64,000 bases of DNA. It comes from Enterococcus ureilyticus. GTDB taxonomy: Bacteria; Bacillota; Bacilli; Lactobacillales; Enterococcaceae. The stretch is from contig NZ_MIKC01000001.1 in the NCBI RefSeq assembly GCF_001730315.1, positions 248,001 to 312,000 of the forward strand, given 5' to 3'. The notes below the pieces were generated by a model. It was given only the letters and a program-made list of their open reading frames with translations, was not told the DNA's origin and made no database searches. Shown here piece by piece: positions 53,209 through 61,876 of the stretch (the first letter of the stretch is position 1; each line of letters opens with the position of its first letter). A program made the translations under genes and the position numbers.

Positions 53209-53916
53209 TTATTTTTCTAAATAAAATTCAAAACGATTCCCAACATATTGTGTTCTTACATATTCAAATGGCGTTCCATTCTCAAAATAAGAAATTTGGC
53301 GTAAACGCAAAATCGCATCACCACGTTTGATTTTTAAATAATCGGCAATCTGTTCTGAGGCTAGCATCGCTGAAATCGTTTGATTGGCATGACCGATTTT
53401 ATTACCCCCTTTTGTTTCAAGCGTTTTATAAAAGGAATTCGTGATTTCAGTCTTACTATATTGATCGACCAAGGAATAAGGGACACTCGCTATTTCAAAA
53501 CAAATCGGCAAATCATCGGCAAAACGAATCCGCTCCATCCGAACGATTTGTTCATTTTCTTTAAGATTTAGTTTTTCCATTTCACTGGAACTCGGCTTGG
53601 CTACGTAATATGAAACCGTTCGACTAGAAGGCACTCGGTTTTGAGAAAGCATAATATCAGTAAAACTAGTTGTTCCAGTCATTTTTTCTTGAACTTTCTT
53701 ACGAGCAACATACGTTCCTGAACCTATTTTACGTTCTAAAATCCCTTCATCCGCAAGTGTTTGAATAGCTTGTCTCAACGTCATTCGGCTTACATTAAAC
53801 TGGATCGCCAGCTCACGTTCTGATGGGAGCCTGTCGCCGATCTTCCAAACACCATGTTCGATGTCTTCTTTAATTTTATCGTGGATTTGAATATAAACTG
53901 GTAAACTTGATACCAT
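53209..53916 (-). CDS. GntR-family regulator (HutC/YvoA branch, UTRA domain)
   Basis: 235 residues. The N-terminal winged helix (LPSERELAIQFNVSRMTLRQ, GILERKIGSGTYVA) is followed by a UTRA ligand-binding domain (from about 90: VSYYVAKPSSSEMEKLNLKE, ILRLRQISYFENGTPFEYVR). Members sense phosphorylated sugars or amino-sugar compounds. It is monocistronic; a HutC-type site sits in its promoter and a cre lies upstream. Its remaining targets are not evident nearby. Confidence 0.88.
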   Translation of the reverse strand: MVSSLPVYIQIHDKIKEDIEHGVWKIGDRLPSERELAIQFNVSRMTLRQAIQTLADEGILERKIGSGTYVARKKVQEKMTGTTSFTDIMLSQNRVPSSRTVSYYVAKPSSSEMEKLNLKENEQIVRMERIRFADDLPICFEIASVPYSLVDQYSKTEITNSFYKTLETKGGNKIGHANQTISAMLASEQIADYLKIKRGDAILRLRQISYFENGTPFEYVRTQYVGNRFEFYLEK

Positions 53917-53943
53917 CTTATTTCCTCCTTTTTATTCTCTTAT

Positions 53944-53972
53944 ATTATAACTGGTATATACCTCATAAACAA
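53944..53972 (-). promoter_or_regulatory. gntR-type gene promoter with HutC-type operator
   Basis: On the minus strand TTGTTT (53967-53972) and TATAAT (53944-53949) are 17 bp apart; the spacer contains the palindrome GGTATATACC (53953-53962), which fits the HutC/GntR form GTnTAnAC. It suggests autoregulation. Confidence 0.65.
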
Positions 53973-53995
53973 TCAAAACTTTTAAAACAACTATT

Positions 53996-54009
53996 AGTAA
54001 GCGTTAACA
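53996..54009 (+). promoter_or_regulatory. cre site upstream of the GntR gene
   Basis: AGTAAGCGTTAACA matches the 14-base cre consensus at 13 positions. It lies 24 bp upstream of the promoter's -35. Confidence 0.6.
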
Positions 54010-54154
54010 AAATCACTTTGGTATGCTTAGTCTAAACTGTCAAGTGATTTCTAGCTAAGAGATTTTTAGTTATTATATCTATTGTATAACGAACCTTGAA
54101 CAAAAAGAAAGACAAATTCACAAAATTAACGTCTTTTCATTTTACGAACAAAAA

Positions 54155-54213
54155 CATACTAAGATTAGAAGGTAAACTCGTTGACGGATGAGTTTACCTC
54201 TAATCTTAGTATG
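54155..54213 (-). terminator. Terminator after the activase fusion gene
   Basis: A 25-bp inverted repeat with one bulge (CATACTAAGATTAG..AGGTAAACTC and complement) is followed on the minus strand by T4 and TTG. It is 7 bases past the stop. Confidence 0.85.
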
Positions 54214-54219
54214 TTTCTT

Positions 54220-57200
54220 CTATGATTGGACTTTTTCTTCATCCAACATTTTGTTTGCTGTTGCCATCATCAAACGGATTCGGTTCAATTGATTCACTAT
54301 TGAGACACCTGGATCATAGTCGATTGGCGCAATATTTGCTTTTGGATATTGGCGTCGTAATTCCTTAGTGACCCCTTTACCAACAACATGATTCGGCAAG
54401 CAACCAAAGGGCTGCATACAGACAATATTATTCACATCAGATTTCAGCAGTTCAATCATTTCTCCAGTTAAAAACCACCCTTCACCTGTGTGATTTCCGA
54501 TCGAAAGAATTTTTCCAGCATCTTCTGCCAGTTCATGAATCGAGCTTAACCCTTCAAAGCGTTTTGAATTTCTTAAAGCTTTATCCATCGGTTTTTCAAC
54601 ATATTCGATGATTCGAATTGCAAATTGAGCCAAATTTTTGCTTTGTTTTGACATGCCCATATTATCATATTTCCAAATTTGATTGTATAAAGAATAGTTC
54701 ATAAATCCAACAATATCTGGAACAACAGCTTCTGCGCCTTCTGCTTCTAATAAACGGACAATATCATTATTCGCTGTTGGTGAGTATTTGACTAAAATTT
54801 CTCCAACGATTCCGACTTTCGGCTTCTTGACTTCATTCAATGGAACATTATCAAATTCTTGGATGATTTTTTTCATATTCCGATTAAATAAAGTCAATGA
54901 GCCATTCCGGACATTTTTTTCGATTTTTTTTAACCATTTTTCATGCAGGGCATCGATCATACCAACTTTCGTTTCATAAGGACGAGTTCGATAGACGACC
55001 CGTTCGAATAAATCACCATATAAAAAGGCTACTGCTACACGTTTTAACATTGGTAAAGTAAACTTAAACCCTGGATTAGATTCAACGCCTTTATTTCCCA
55101 TTGAAACAGAGACTACAGGAACTTGGGGGAAGCCAGCATCATTCAATGCTTTTCTAAGGAGCGGAATATAATTTGTCGCACGACAGCCACCGCCTGTTTG
55201 TGTCATCATTACACTGACGTGATTTAAATCATATTCTCCACTTTCTAGCGCTTCAACTAATTGTCCAATCGAAATGATTGCTGGATAACAGGCATCATTA
55301 TTCACATATTTTAACCCAACATTCACCGCTTCACGATCATCAGCAGGCAAACAAACAACATTATAGCCAGAAGCTTGCAATGCAACATCAACTAAACCAG
55401 ACTGATGAATTGGGCTAAGCATTGGTAACAATAATGTATGGGTCTTTTTCATCTCTTTAGTAAAAATGATCTTCTCTGGTTCTTCATGTTGCAATTTCGG
55501 TTCAAAATTCATTTTTTCTCGTTCACCGACTGCTGCTTTTAATGAACGTAGACGAATCCTGATCGCCCCTAAGTTTGATCCTTCATCAATTTTTAAAACG
55601 GTATAAATTTTGCCGTATTGATCCATAATTTCTTCTACTTGGTCAGTTGTGACTGCATCTAATCCGCAACCAAAAGAATTTAGCTGAACCAACTCTAGAT
55701 TTTTCGATTTCGCCACGACGCGAGCCGCTGCATACAAGCGTGAATGATACACCCATTGATTGACAACACGTAAATTACCGACATCACTTAAATGTGAAAC
55801 ACAATCTTCTGTCAATACATGAAAGCCTTCTTGCGTGATCACATCGGCAATCCCATGATTGATTTCAGGATCTAAATGATAGGGACGCCCAGATAGCACG
55901 ATGCCCTTTTCGCCTTTTTGATTCAGCATTACTAGCGTTTCTTCCCCTTTATTACGGACATCTTCTTTAAAAGCATCTAGCTCTTCATAACCATGATGCA
56001 AGGCTTGAGTAATTTGTTCAGTAGAAATGCCTAAATCAGCGAATGTCTCACTCAAAACTTTGGCTACTGAAGCTTCGTTGGCCAAATTGATATACGGATT
56101 ACGATAATCAACTTTCCCATCACGAATATCATCTACATTATTTCGGATAACATCAGGATAGCTTTGCACGATTGGACAATTAAAATGATTATCTGCTTCT
56201 GCTGATTCTTGGCGTTCAAAAACAACGCCAGGATAGAAAATCATTGGTACTTTTGCATCGATCAACGCTTGAATATGCCCATGAGTGATCTTGGCTGGAT
56301 AACAAGCTGTATCACTAGGAATAGTTTCCATTCCTTGTTCATATAAGTCTTTATTCGAACGTGGGGATAACTCCACACGAAAGCCTAGATCAGTGAAAAA
56401 TGTGTGCCATAGCGGATAATTTTCATACATGTTTAACACTCTTGGAATTCCGATTCTGCCATTGGGCGCATCTTTTTCTTTTAATGGACGATATTTAAAT
56501 AGTTTACGATACTTATAATCAACTAAATTGACTCTACGATCTTCTCTTTTCACTTTGATTCTCGCACCGCGCTCACATCGATTACCAGTTACAAATTGGC
56601 GCCCATCTGAAAAGATCGTCACGGTCATCATACAATTATTTTCACAAAGACCACAATGCGTAAACTCTTTATCGGCAGTAAATGTATCCAGCTCTTCAAG
56701 TCCAAGGATTGTTGTTTCCTGTCCTAACTCATAATTTTCTAGAGCAATCAACGCAGCACCATACGCACCCATCAACCCTGCAATCGATGGACGGACGACT
56801 TCTCGTTCACTAATCATTTCAAATGCACGTAAAACTGCTTCGTTATAAAACGTTCCACCTTGGCAAACGATTTTTTTGCCCAGTTCTTCTGGACGACGAA
56901 CTTTGATTACTTTATATATGGCATTTTTAATCACAGAATAAGACAATCCAGCAGAAATATCTCCGACAGATGCCCCTTCTTTTTGAACCTGTTTGACCTT
57001 AGAATTCATGAATACGGTACAACGTGAGCCTAAATCCACAGGTGCCTTAGAGCTTAACGCTTCGATTGCAAAATCTTTGACATCAAAATTCAATGATCTC
57101 GCAAACGTTTCGATAAAAGAACCGCAACCTGATGAACAAGCTTCATTTAATTGGATCGAAGACAATACACCGTCTTTGATCGTCATTGCCTTCATATCTT

Positions 57201-58467
57201 GACCGCCAATATCTAAAATAAAATCAACGCCAGGTTGAAAATGATCTGCCGCTTTGTAATGAGCCATTGTTTCAACTTCACCAATGTCAACTTTTAAGGC
57301 ATTTTTGATCAAGTGCTCTCCATATCCAGTAACAGCTGATTTTCCAATAAAGACATCTTTTGGCAATTGTTGGTACAAATCTTTCAACACACTCATCGTT
57401 GTCTCTAGTGGCTGTCCTTGATTGTTTCCATAAAATGAAAAGAGTAAATTGCCCTCTTCATCGATCAAGGTTACTTTGGTTGTTGTTGAGCCGGCATCGA
57501 TCCCTAAAAAAGCCACACCATGATGATCCGTTAAGGCTTTTTCTTGCGCTTTTGCTTGGTCATGACGTTTTCTAAATGTATTTAGTTCGGCGTCATCTTG
57601 AAATAACGGTTCTAATGTATCTGTTGGTTTTAATTGTTCTTGATCCCCTTTCGTCAAACGATGGATCAAATCTGCTAAAGTCGTTGGAGTTGCACCTTCA
57701 GAATAAATCGCCGCTCCCATCGCTACAAATAGTTGTGGATTTTCTGGAAAAATCACATCTTCTGGTTTTACGTCTAAGGTCTCGATGAATCTCTTTCTAA
57801 GTTCGGACATAAAAAACAATGGTCCGCCTAAAAAAGCGATTTTTCCTTTTATTTTGCGACCGGCGGCTAAGCCTGCAATCGTCTGGTTCACTACTGCTTG
57901 AAATATACTTGCCGAAATATCCTCTTTTGCAGCTCCTTCATTGATCAAAGGTTGAACATCAGTCTTGGCAAAAACACCACATCTCGAAGCAATTGGATAA
58001 ATGGTTTGATAGTTTTTAGCTAGCTCATTAACGCCATTGGCATCCGTTTTTAACAAAACGGCCATTTGATCAATAAATGCACCCGTTCCACCAGCACAAC
58101 TACCGTTCATCCGTTGCTCTAAAGCACCTTCAAAGAAGGTGATTTTTGCATCCTCGCCACCTAATTCAATCGCTACATCCGTCTCTGGTATGATTTCTTC
58201 TACTGTTTTTGTACATGCAATGACTTCTTGTACAAACGAAATGTTCAAAACGTCCGCTAATCCCATACCGCCTGATCCTGTGATTGTCATTGTGATTGGT
58301 GTAGTTTCACCTAATTCATTCATTGCTTCCTTTAAAACTTTTTCGGTTGCAGCTTTTACGTCTGAATAATGTCGTTCGTATTTTGCGAACTTTGTATGAT
58401 TCTCTTCGTCAATAATTACTAATTTCACAGTTGTCGAACCAACATCTATTCCTGCTCTGATTGTCAT
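54220..58467 (-). CDS. Fused 2-hydroxyacyl-CoA dehydratase activase-like protein, 1415 residues
   Basis: Two ATPase (BcrAD/BadFG, ASKHA) domains come first: GIDVGSTTVKLVI near 6 with NGSCAGGTGAF near 121, and GIDAGSTTTKVTL near 319 with CSSGCGSF. A Cys cluster CGLCENNC plus RCERG follows near 602. DUF2229 (IGIPRVLNMYENYPLWHTFF, near 669) and a HgdB/FldBC-like region (near 1009, LLLPMLSPIHQSGLVDVALQ) complete it. In dehydratases the activase and dehydratase are separate proteins; here ATP-driven electron donor and acceptor appear joined. Reaction unknown. AAGGAG precedes the ATG. A TetR gene is divergent. Confidence 0.85.
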   Translation of the reverse strand: MTIRAGIDVGSTTVKLVIIDEENHTKFAKYERHYSDVKAATEKVLKEAMNELGETTPITMTITGSGGMGLADVLNISFVQEVIACTKTVEEIIPETDVAIELGGEDAKITFFEGALEQRMNGSCAGGTGAFIDQMAVLLKTDANGVNELAKNYQTIYPIASRCGVFAKTDVQPLINEGAAKEDISASIFQAVVNQTIAGLAAGRKIKGKIAFLGGPLFFMSELRKRFIETLDVKPEDVIFPENPQLFVAMGAAIYSEGATPTTLADLIHRLTKGDQEQLKPTDTLEPLFQDDAELNTFRKRHDQAKAQEKALTDHHGVAFLGIDAGSTTTKVTLIDEEGNLLFSFYGNNQGQPLETTMSVLKDLYQQLPKDVFIGKSAVTGYGEHLIKNALKVDIGEVETMAHYKAADHFQPGVDFILDIGGQDMKAMTIKDGVLSSIQLNEACSSGCGSFIETFARSLNFDVKDFAIEALSSKAPVDLGSRCTVFMNSKVKQVQKEGASVGDISAGLSYSVIKNAIYKVIKVRRPEELGKKIVCQGGTFYNEAVLRAFEMISEREVVRPSIAGLMGAYGAALIALENYELGQETTILGLEELDTFTADKEFTHCGLCENNCMMTVTIFSDGRQFVTGNRCERGARIKVKREDRRVNLVDYKYRKLFKYRPLKEKDAPNGRIGIPRVLNMYENYPLWHTFFTDLGFRVELSPRSNKDLYEQGMETIPSDTACYPAKITHGHIQALIDAKVPMIFYPGVVFERQESAEADNHFNCPIVQSYPDVIRNNVDDIRDGKVDYRNPYINLANEASVAKVLSETFADLGISTEQITQALHHGYEELDAFKEDVRNKGEETLVMLNQKGEKGIVLSGRPYHLDPEINHGIADVITQEGFHVLTEDCVSHLSDVGNLRVVNQWVYHSRLYAAARVVAKSKNLELVQLNSFGCGLDAVTTDQVEEIMDQYGKIYTVLKIDEGSNLGAIRIRLRSLKAAVGEREKMNFEPKLQHEEPEKIIFTKEMKKTHTLLLPMLSPIHQSGLVDVALQASGYNVVCLPADDREAVNVGLKYVNNDACYPAIISIGQLVEALESGEYDLNHVSVMMTQTGGGCRATNYIPLLRKALNDAGFPQVPVVSVSMGNKGVESNPGFKFTLPMLKRVAVAFLYGDLFERVVYRTRPYETKVGMIDALHEKWLKKIEKNVRNGSLTLFNRNMKKIIQEFDNVPLNEVKKPKVGIVGEILVKYSPTANNDIVRLLEAEGAEAVVPDIVGFMNYSLYNQIWKYDNMGMSKQSKNLAQFAIRIIEYVEKPMDKALRNSKRFEGLSSIHELAEDAGKILSIGNHTGEGWFLTGEMIELLKSDVNNIVCMQPFGCLPNHVVGKGVTKELRRQYPKANIAPIDYDPGVSIVNQLNRIRLMMATANKMLDEEKVQS

Positions 58468-58515
58468 ACTTTTTAGCTCCTTATAATCTAGATCCTTTTA
58501 TTTCACAACACTTTG

Positions 58516-58574
58516 TTGATTATCCTACAAGGTGTCTGATATAATACTTATGTATATTTTAGAAAGATTCTAAA
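58516..58574 (+). promoter_or_regulatory. TetR gene promoter and palindrome in the divergent gap
   Basis: TTGATT (58516-58521) and TATAAT (58540-58545) are 18 bp apart. A perfect 7-7 palindrome TTTAGAA-AGA-TTCTAAA (58558-58574) overlaps the expected start of transcription. It is a candidate operator for the adjacent TetR regulator, which may also control the divergent gene. Confidence 0.6.
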
Positions 58575-58659
58575 GTAATTGCAACAAGCAAAACACCCAA
58601 ATTTGTGAGATAAGCAACAAACTCCCAAAAATTGTTGATTATTTCGAAAGGAATTTTTT

Positions 58660-59268
58660 ATGTCAAAGAAAACAGACCTTCGGGTAAAACGGACACACAA
58701 AATGATTATTGAAGCTTTCTTTCTTTTAGTAGAAGAAAAAGGCTATGACTCGATAACAATTCAAGACATTGCGGATGAAGCGATGATTAATCGTGCGACT
58801 TTCTATGCCCATTTCAAAGACAAACAAGACCTTTACGAACAGATTTTTGATTTTGCAGTCGATGCCTTTACTTCTGTTATCGATACTGAACAAATCATTG
58901 TTAGTAATCGTATCAAAGTGAAACAAATTGAATTTTTACTGACGCATATCTATGTTAATATTCAAAAAAATAAGAATTTCTTTTTAACGATCATGGATGG
59001 TAGCTCTAATGAATTATTAAGAAAAAAACTGGCAGATATCATTTATGAAAAGTATGCAGATATTTTTTCAAAATTAAAAATTACAGAGAATGATATTGAA
59101 GTTCCTATCGATTTCATTATTGAGTATATGACATCGATCTTTATTGGAACCCTGCATTGGTGGATCACAAGTGACACGGACATGTCTCCTAACCATTTAG
59201 CTAGGCTTGTTATTAAACTAGTAGGAAATGGTCACTTGACTGTCCTCGGGCTTGAAATCGATAAATAA
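58660..59268 (+). CDS. TetR/AcrR-family transcriptional regulator
   Basis: 202 residues. The N-terminal TetR helix-turn-helix is clear: GYDSITIQDIADEAMINRAT, followed by FYAHFKDKQDLYEQIF. The C-terminal ligand domain is not recognisable to a subfamily. AAAGGAATTTTTT precedes the ATG. Divergence from the 1415-residue gene, with a shared 190-base control region, suggests it regulates that gene. Confidence 0.88.
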   Translation: MSKKTDLRVKRTHKMIIEAFFLLVEEKGYDSITIQDIADEAMINRATFYAHFKDKQDLYEQIFDFAVDAFTSVIDTEQIIVSNRIKVKQIEFLLTHIYVNIQKNKNFFLTIMDGSSNELLRKKLADIIYEKYADIFSKLKITENDIEVPIDFIIEYMTSIFIGTLHWWITSDTDMSPNHLARLVIKLVGNGHLTVLGLEIDK

Positions 59269-59280
59269 GACTCATTTAAA

Positions 59281-59332
59281 GCAAAATAGTCTGCAACACC
59301 TTCTTTTTAGAGGATGTTACAGACTATTTTGC
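59281..59332 (+). terminator. Terminator after the TetR gene
   Basis: GCAAAATAGTCTG pairs perfectly with CAGACTATTTTGC (13 bp) over a 26-base interval; weak T tail. Confidence 0.75.
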
Positions 59333-59344
59333 TTTACTAGTGAT

Positions 59345-59530
59345 TTAACGGTTTTTAGCACGCCATTTTTTTGTATGTGCAGTATCTCTTGACGATACTA
59401 CCTGGATGCCTTTTGCTTGGTTTTTACTTTTCTTTTTAGAAAAAAGATTTACTTTGACATCATATTTACCGTCACGAGCTAAGTCATAGACTTTTTCAGC
59501 TGTTTCAGTTATTTTCTCTTTAATGTTCAT
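59345..59530 (-). CDS. Small basic protein, unknown
   Basis: 61 residues, MNIKEKITETAEKVYDLARD... and FSKKKSKNQAKGIQVVSSRD. The first third is an acidic amphipathic helix and the rest is basic. The ATG at 59528-59530 is chosen as GAGGAG is 7-8 nt away; a GTG three codons earlier touches that site. I do not recognise the family; the good ribosome-binding site and codon pattern support a real gene. Confidence 0.6.
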   Translation of the reverse strand: MNIKEKITETAEKVYDLARDGKYDVKVNLFSKKKSKNQAKGIQVVSSRDTAHTKKWRAKNR

Positions 59531-59618
59531 TCGGTTCACTCCTCATGCTTTTTATTCACTTTATCATATATTTCGAAAAAAGAGAACAAAAGTTATCCTC
59601 TTTTTTTCGTCAAAAAAA

Positions 59619-59642
59619 GAACAACTCTATCTGAGTTGTTCT
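59619..59642 (-). terminator. Terminator of the tRNA-Tyr-tRNA-Gln transcript
   Basis: AGAACAACTC pairs with GAGTTGTTCT around a 4-base loop, then TTTTTTTG on the minus strand. It lies 10 bases past tRNA-Gln. Confidence 0.9.
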
Positions 59643-59651
59643 AAACAAATA

Positions 59652-59723
59652 CTGGGGTAGCTGGATTCGAACCAACGCATGACAGGATCAAAACCTGTTG
59701 CCTTACCGCTTGGCTATACCCCA
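59652..59723 (-). tRNA. tRNA-Gln (anticodon TTG)
   Basis: The minus strand folds to a 72-base tRNA: acceptor TGGGGTA/TACCCCA with discriminator G, anticodon loop TTTTGAT (TTG, 59684-59690 region), T loop GGTTCGAATC. No CCA is encoded. It lies 10 bases downstream of tRNA-Tyr and shares its promoter. Confidence 0.97.
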
Positions 59724-59733
59724 AAGGTTAAAA

Positions 59734-59814
59734 TGGAGGAAAGTGGATTCGAACCACTGAACCCTAAGGAACGGATTTACAGTCCGTCGCGTTTAGCCAC
59801 TTCGCTATTCCTCC
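59734..59814 (-). tRNA. tRNA-Tyr (anticodon GTA)
   Basis: An 81-base class II tRNA: acceptor GGAGGAA/TTCCTCC with discriminator A, anticodon loop CTGTAAA (GTA), a long variable arm (TTCCTTAGGGTT region) and T loop GGTTCGAATC. No CCA is encoded. First in the tRNA transcript. Confidence 0.97.
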
Positions 59815-59845
59815 AAAAGGTTTTAGTAAAAAACCTGACTTAGTT

Positions 59846-59874
59846 ATAATACAAAACTTTTGAACGAAATGCAA
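59846..59874 (-). promoter_or_regulatory. tRNA operon promoter
   Basis: On the minus strand TTGCAT (59869-59874) and TATTAT (59846-59851) are 17 bp apart, about 30 bases before tRNA-Tyr. Confidence 0.8.
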
Positions 59875-59904
59875 GCCTTTTTCGAAAAAAAGTTGTTATT
59901 TATT

Positions 59905-60138
59905 TTAGTCGTTTAAATTCCATTGACGGATAATGTATTCGATCGCTTCATCAAGCGTTTTCACAGTCGCTTCATTTCGTCCATCGATCATTACAGCAAA
60001 TTTTTTAGTGTCTTGTGCTAGGACTTGACCGATTTCTTTTTTACCGATCGTTAAGGTGTTTACTGTGATCGTCGCACCATTCACTTTTTTTTCTGTTTCT
60101 TCTATTTTTACTTCTATATCTTTATTTTTCTTTGACAT
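59905..60138 (-). CDS. DUF2969 small protein
   Basis: 77 residues, MSKKNKDIEVKIEETEKKVN then GATITVNTLTIGKKEIGQVL and DEAIEYIIRQWNLND, matching the DUF2969 family of lactic acid bacteria. Function unknown. GGAGGG lies 6 nt before the ATG at 60136-60138, whereas an ATG two codons upstream abuts it. Confidence 0.82.
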   Translation of the reverse strand: MSKKNKDIEVKIEETEKKVNGATITVNTLTIGKKEIGQVLAQDTKKFAVMIDGRNEATVKTLDEAIEYIIRQWNLND

Positions 60139-60190
60139 CTTCATCCCTCCAAGAATTATATGGTATCACGTAACGTAAAAAAAAGAAAGC

Positions 60191-60238
60191 GGCTGGAGCA
60201 AAAGCCAAGAACATCGAGTAACGGCTTTTGATCCATCC
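60191..60238 (-). terminator. Terminator of the sortase operon
   Basis: GGATGGATCAAAAGCC pairs with GGCTTTTGCTCCAGCC (two mismatches), followed by GCTTTCTTTTTTTT on the minus strand. It is 5 bases past the last gene. Confidence 0.85.
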
Positions 60239-60243
60239 TTTAT

Positions 60244-61098
60244 TTAAGTGCTAAATAGCTGCTTTCTTTTGACTTCGCTAAGTACGCCGAAAATAATTCC
60301 TGCTGCGATCGAAATCAACCCTATCACAATAAACAACCACAAAAAACTCGATAAATAGGTTTGAATAAAGTCATACATCGCCTTTGATTGAATTCCTAAT
60401 TTTTTTAAAGAACCTTGCAGTAAAATAATTCCAGGAACTACAGCCATCATCAAGCCGCTTCCTACCCATATATATGCCCAATACCTTAATAAACGATGCA
60501 CATATCCTCTTAACGAAGAGTATAGAGAAAAACTTAGCAACGCCCATAAAACTCCACAGATCACCATAAATAGCACGAGCTTAGATTTATAGTTCATGAC
60601 TTTTCTTCCATAAGACACTAAAAAAGGTAACTCGATATACCCTTTATAGATTTTTACAGCATTATCTGAAAGACCAGTTACAGCAAGTTCTGATTCAGGT
60701 GTTACTTGAATTTGTTTTTCTTTCATGTAATCTGTGATTGCTTTAGAAACAGCATCATGGATTTTACTCTCATCAGATATCTCATATTTTGTTCCTGTAT
60801 TATACATTGCTTGAAAATATTTATCTACGTCTATCTTCACTACCTCTTTACTGATTGCTTGATCTAAAACACCTTTTGGAATATTACTTCCTAAGGAGCT
60901 ATTTTCGATTTGCCGATTGATTTCTTCAGTTAATTCCGTATAATAATCTGCTTTAGCAGCTTGCTTTGCAATATAGTTTTCACTGAAGAGAGTTAATCTT
61001 AATGTTAATAAAATCAGAAATGCAAATAGAAAAACAGAGGATAAAAAAGCAATAAAAAAGCGAGAAGTTACTTTCATTAAATGACCGCGTTTTTTCAT
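60244..61098 (-). CDS. Polytopic membrane protein of the sortase operon, unknown
   Basis: 284 residues, not recognised. One N-terminal helix (about 12-34), an extracytoplasmic region (about 35-168) with charged helices (INRQIENSSLGSNIPKGVLD, VSKAITDYMKEKQIQ), then three helices (about 175-197, 208-232, 248-272) and a cytoplasmic tail KRKQLFST. The start ATG follows GGAGGAGAATCACTGAG. It is third in an operon with a surface protein and a sortase, 18 bases after the sortase. It may assist processing or hold the product; that is inference. Confidence 0.65.
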   Translation of the reverse strand: MKKRGHLMKVTSRFFIAFLSSVFLFAFLILLTLRLTLFSENYIAKQAAKADYYTELTEEINRQIENSSLGSNIPKGVLDQAISKEVVKIDVDKYFQAMYNTGTKYEISDESKIHDAVSKAITDYMKEKQIQVTPESELAVTGLSDNAVKIYKGYIELPFLVSYGRKVMNYKSKLVLFMVICGVLWALLSFSLYSSLRGYVHRLLRYWAYIWVGSGLMMAVVPGIILLQGSLKKLGIQSKAMYDFIQTYLSSFLWLFIVIGLISIAAGIIFGVLSEVKRKQLFST

Positions 61099-61116
61099 CT
61101 CAGTGATTCTCCTCCT

Positions 61117-61875
61117 TTATGATTTCTCGTCGATGATTGGTCCAGAAACATAATCTGCCGAAACAAAAACACGTTCTGGTGTTAAACCAATCGCATCTAG
61201 CGGATAACAAGTATAAAGGATCAGTGATCGTTTTGAACGGTCAGCTAGTTTGGTGTTGATCGTTGGATCTTTATAATCAGCAATGTTTACTTCTGTCACT
61301 TGATACGTATAATCACCATAGTGAGTGCGGATACTCACTTGGTCTCCTGGTTCTAAGTAATAAATTTTTCCAAAAGAAGGCAAGTTGTGCCCTCCGATCA
61401 AGGTCGTCCCTAAATCCCCTGGAATCATGCTACCGATATATTGCCCTGCGCCTAAGCGCAAAATTTCTTCGCTATCCCCGTAATACAATGGTTCATTAAT
61501 TTTAACTTTGTCGATCACGACTTCGCCAAACTGGTCTCCTCCTACTGGATAAACCATACTTGAAGAGGCTAACTCTCCTTCGTTGGAGACTTCCATTTCA
61601 GTTTCAGCTGACTGATTTGTTTCATCAGTTGTCTGATCAGCTGCTTTATCGGTCGTTTGATCTGCTGAGGGTTGCTCTTTTTTCTGGTTTCGTTTTTCAA
61701 AAAGGTTTGTGCCTTGCTGATCGAAAACCGGAGCATCATTCAGTGAAATCAATTCAACCGCTGAAGAAGCGAAATTAATGACAGGTGCACCAATTATGTA
61801 AATAATGAGATAACCAAAACACATAAAGAAAAGAGGCACATAAACGAATGCCCCTAATCTCTTTAATTGTTTCAT
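61117..61875 (-). CDS. Class D-like sortase
   Basis: 252 residues. One N-terminal transmembrane helix (about 8-32) and a Gln/Thr/Lys-rich linker (about 60-100, KEQPSADQTTDKAADQTTDE) precede the catalytic domain. The triad is His in TLIGGHNLPSFG, Cys in LILYTCYPLD and Arg in GLTPERVFVSA. VGGDQFGEVVIDKVKINEPL and GQYIGSMIPGDLGTT are typical of class D. It begins one base after the stop of the putative substrate gene (TAACATG) and has no good ribosome-binding site of its own, so it is likely coupled. Confidence 0.88.
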   Translation of the reverse strand: MKQLKRLGAFVYVPLFFMCFGYLIIYIIGAPVINFASSAVELISLNDAPVFDQQGTNLFEKRNQKKEQPSADQTTDKAADQTTDETNQSAETEMEVSNEGELASSSMVYPVGGDQFGEVVIDKVKINEPLYYGDSEEILRLGAGQYIGSMIPGDLGTTLIGGHNLPSFGKIYYLEPGDQVSIRTHYGDYTYQVTEVNIADYKDPTINTKLADRSKRSLILYTCYPLDAIGLTPERVFVSADYVSGPIIDEKS

Positions 61876-61876
61876 G

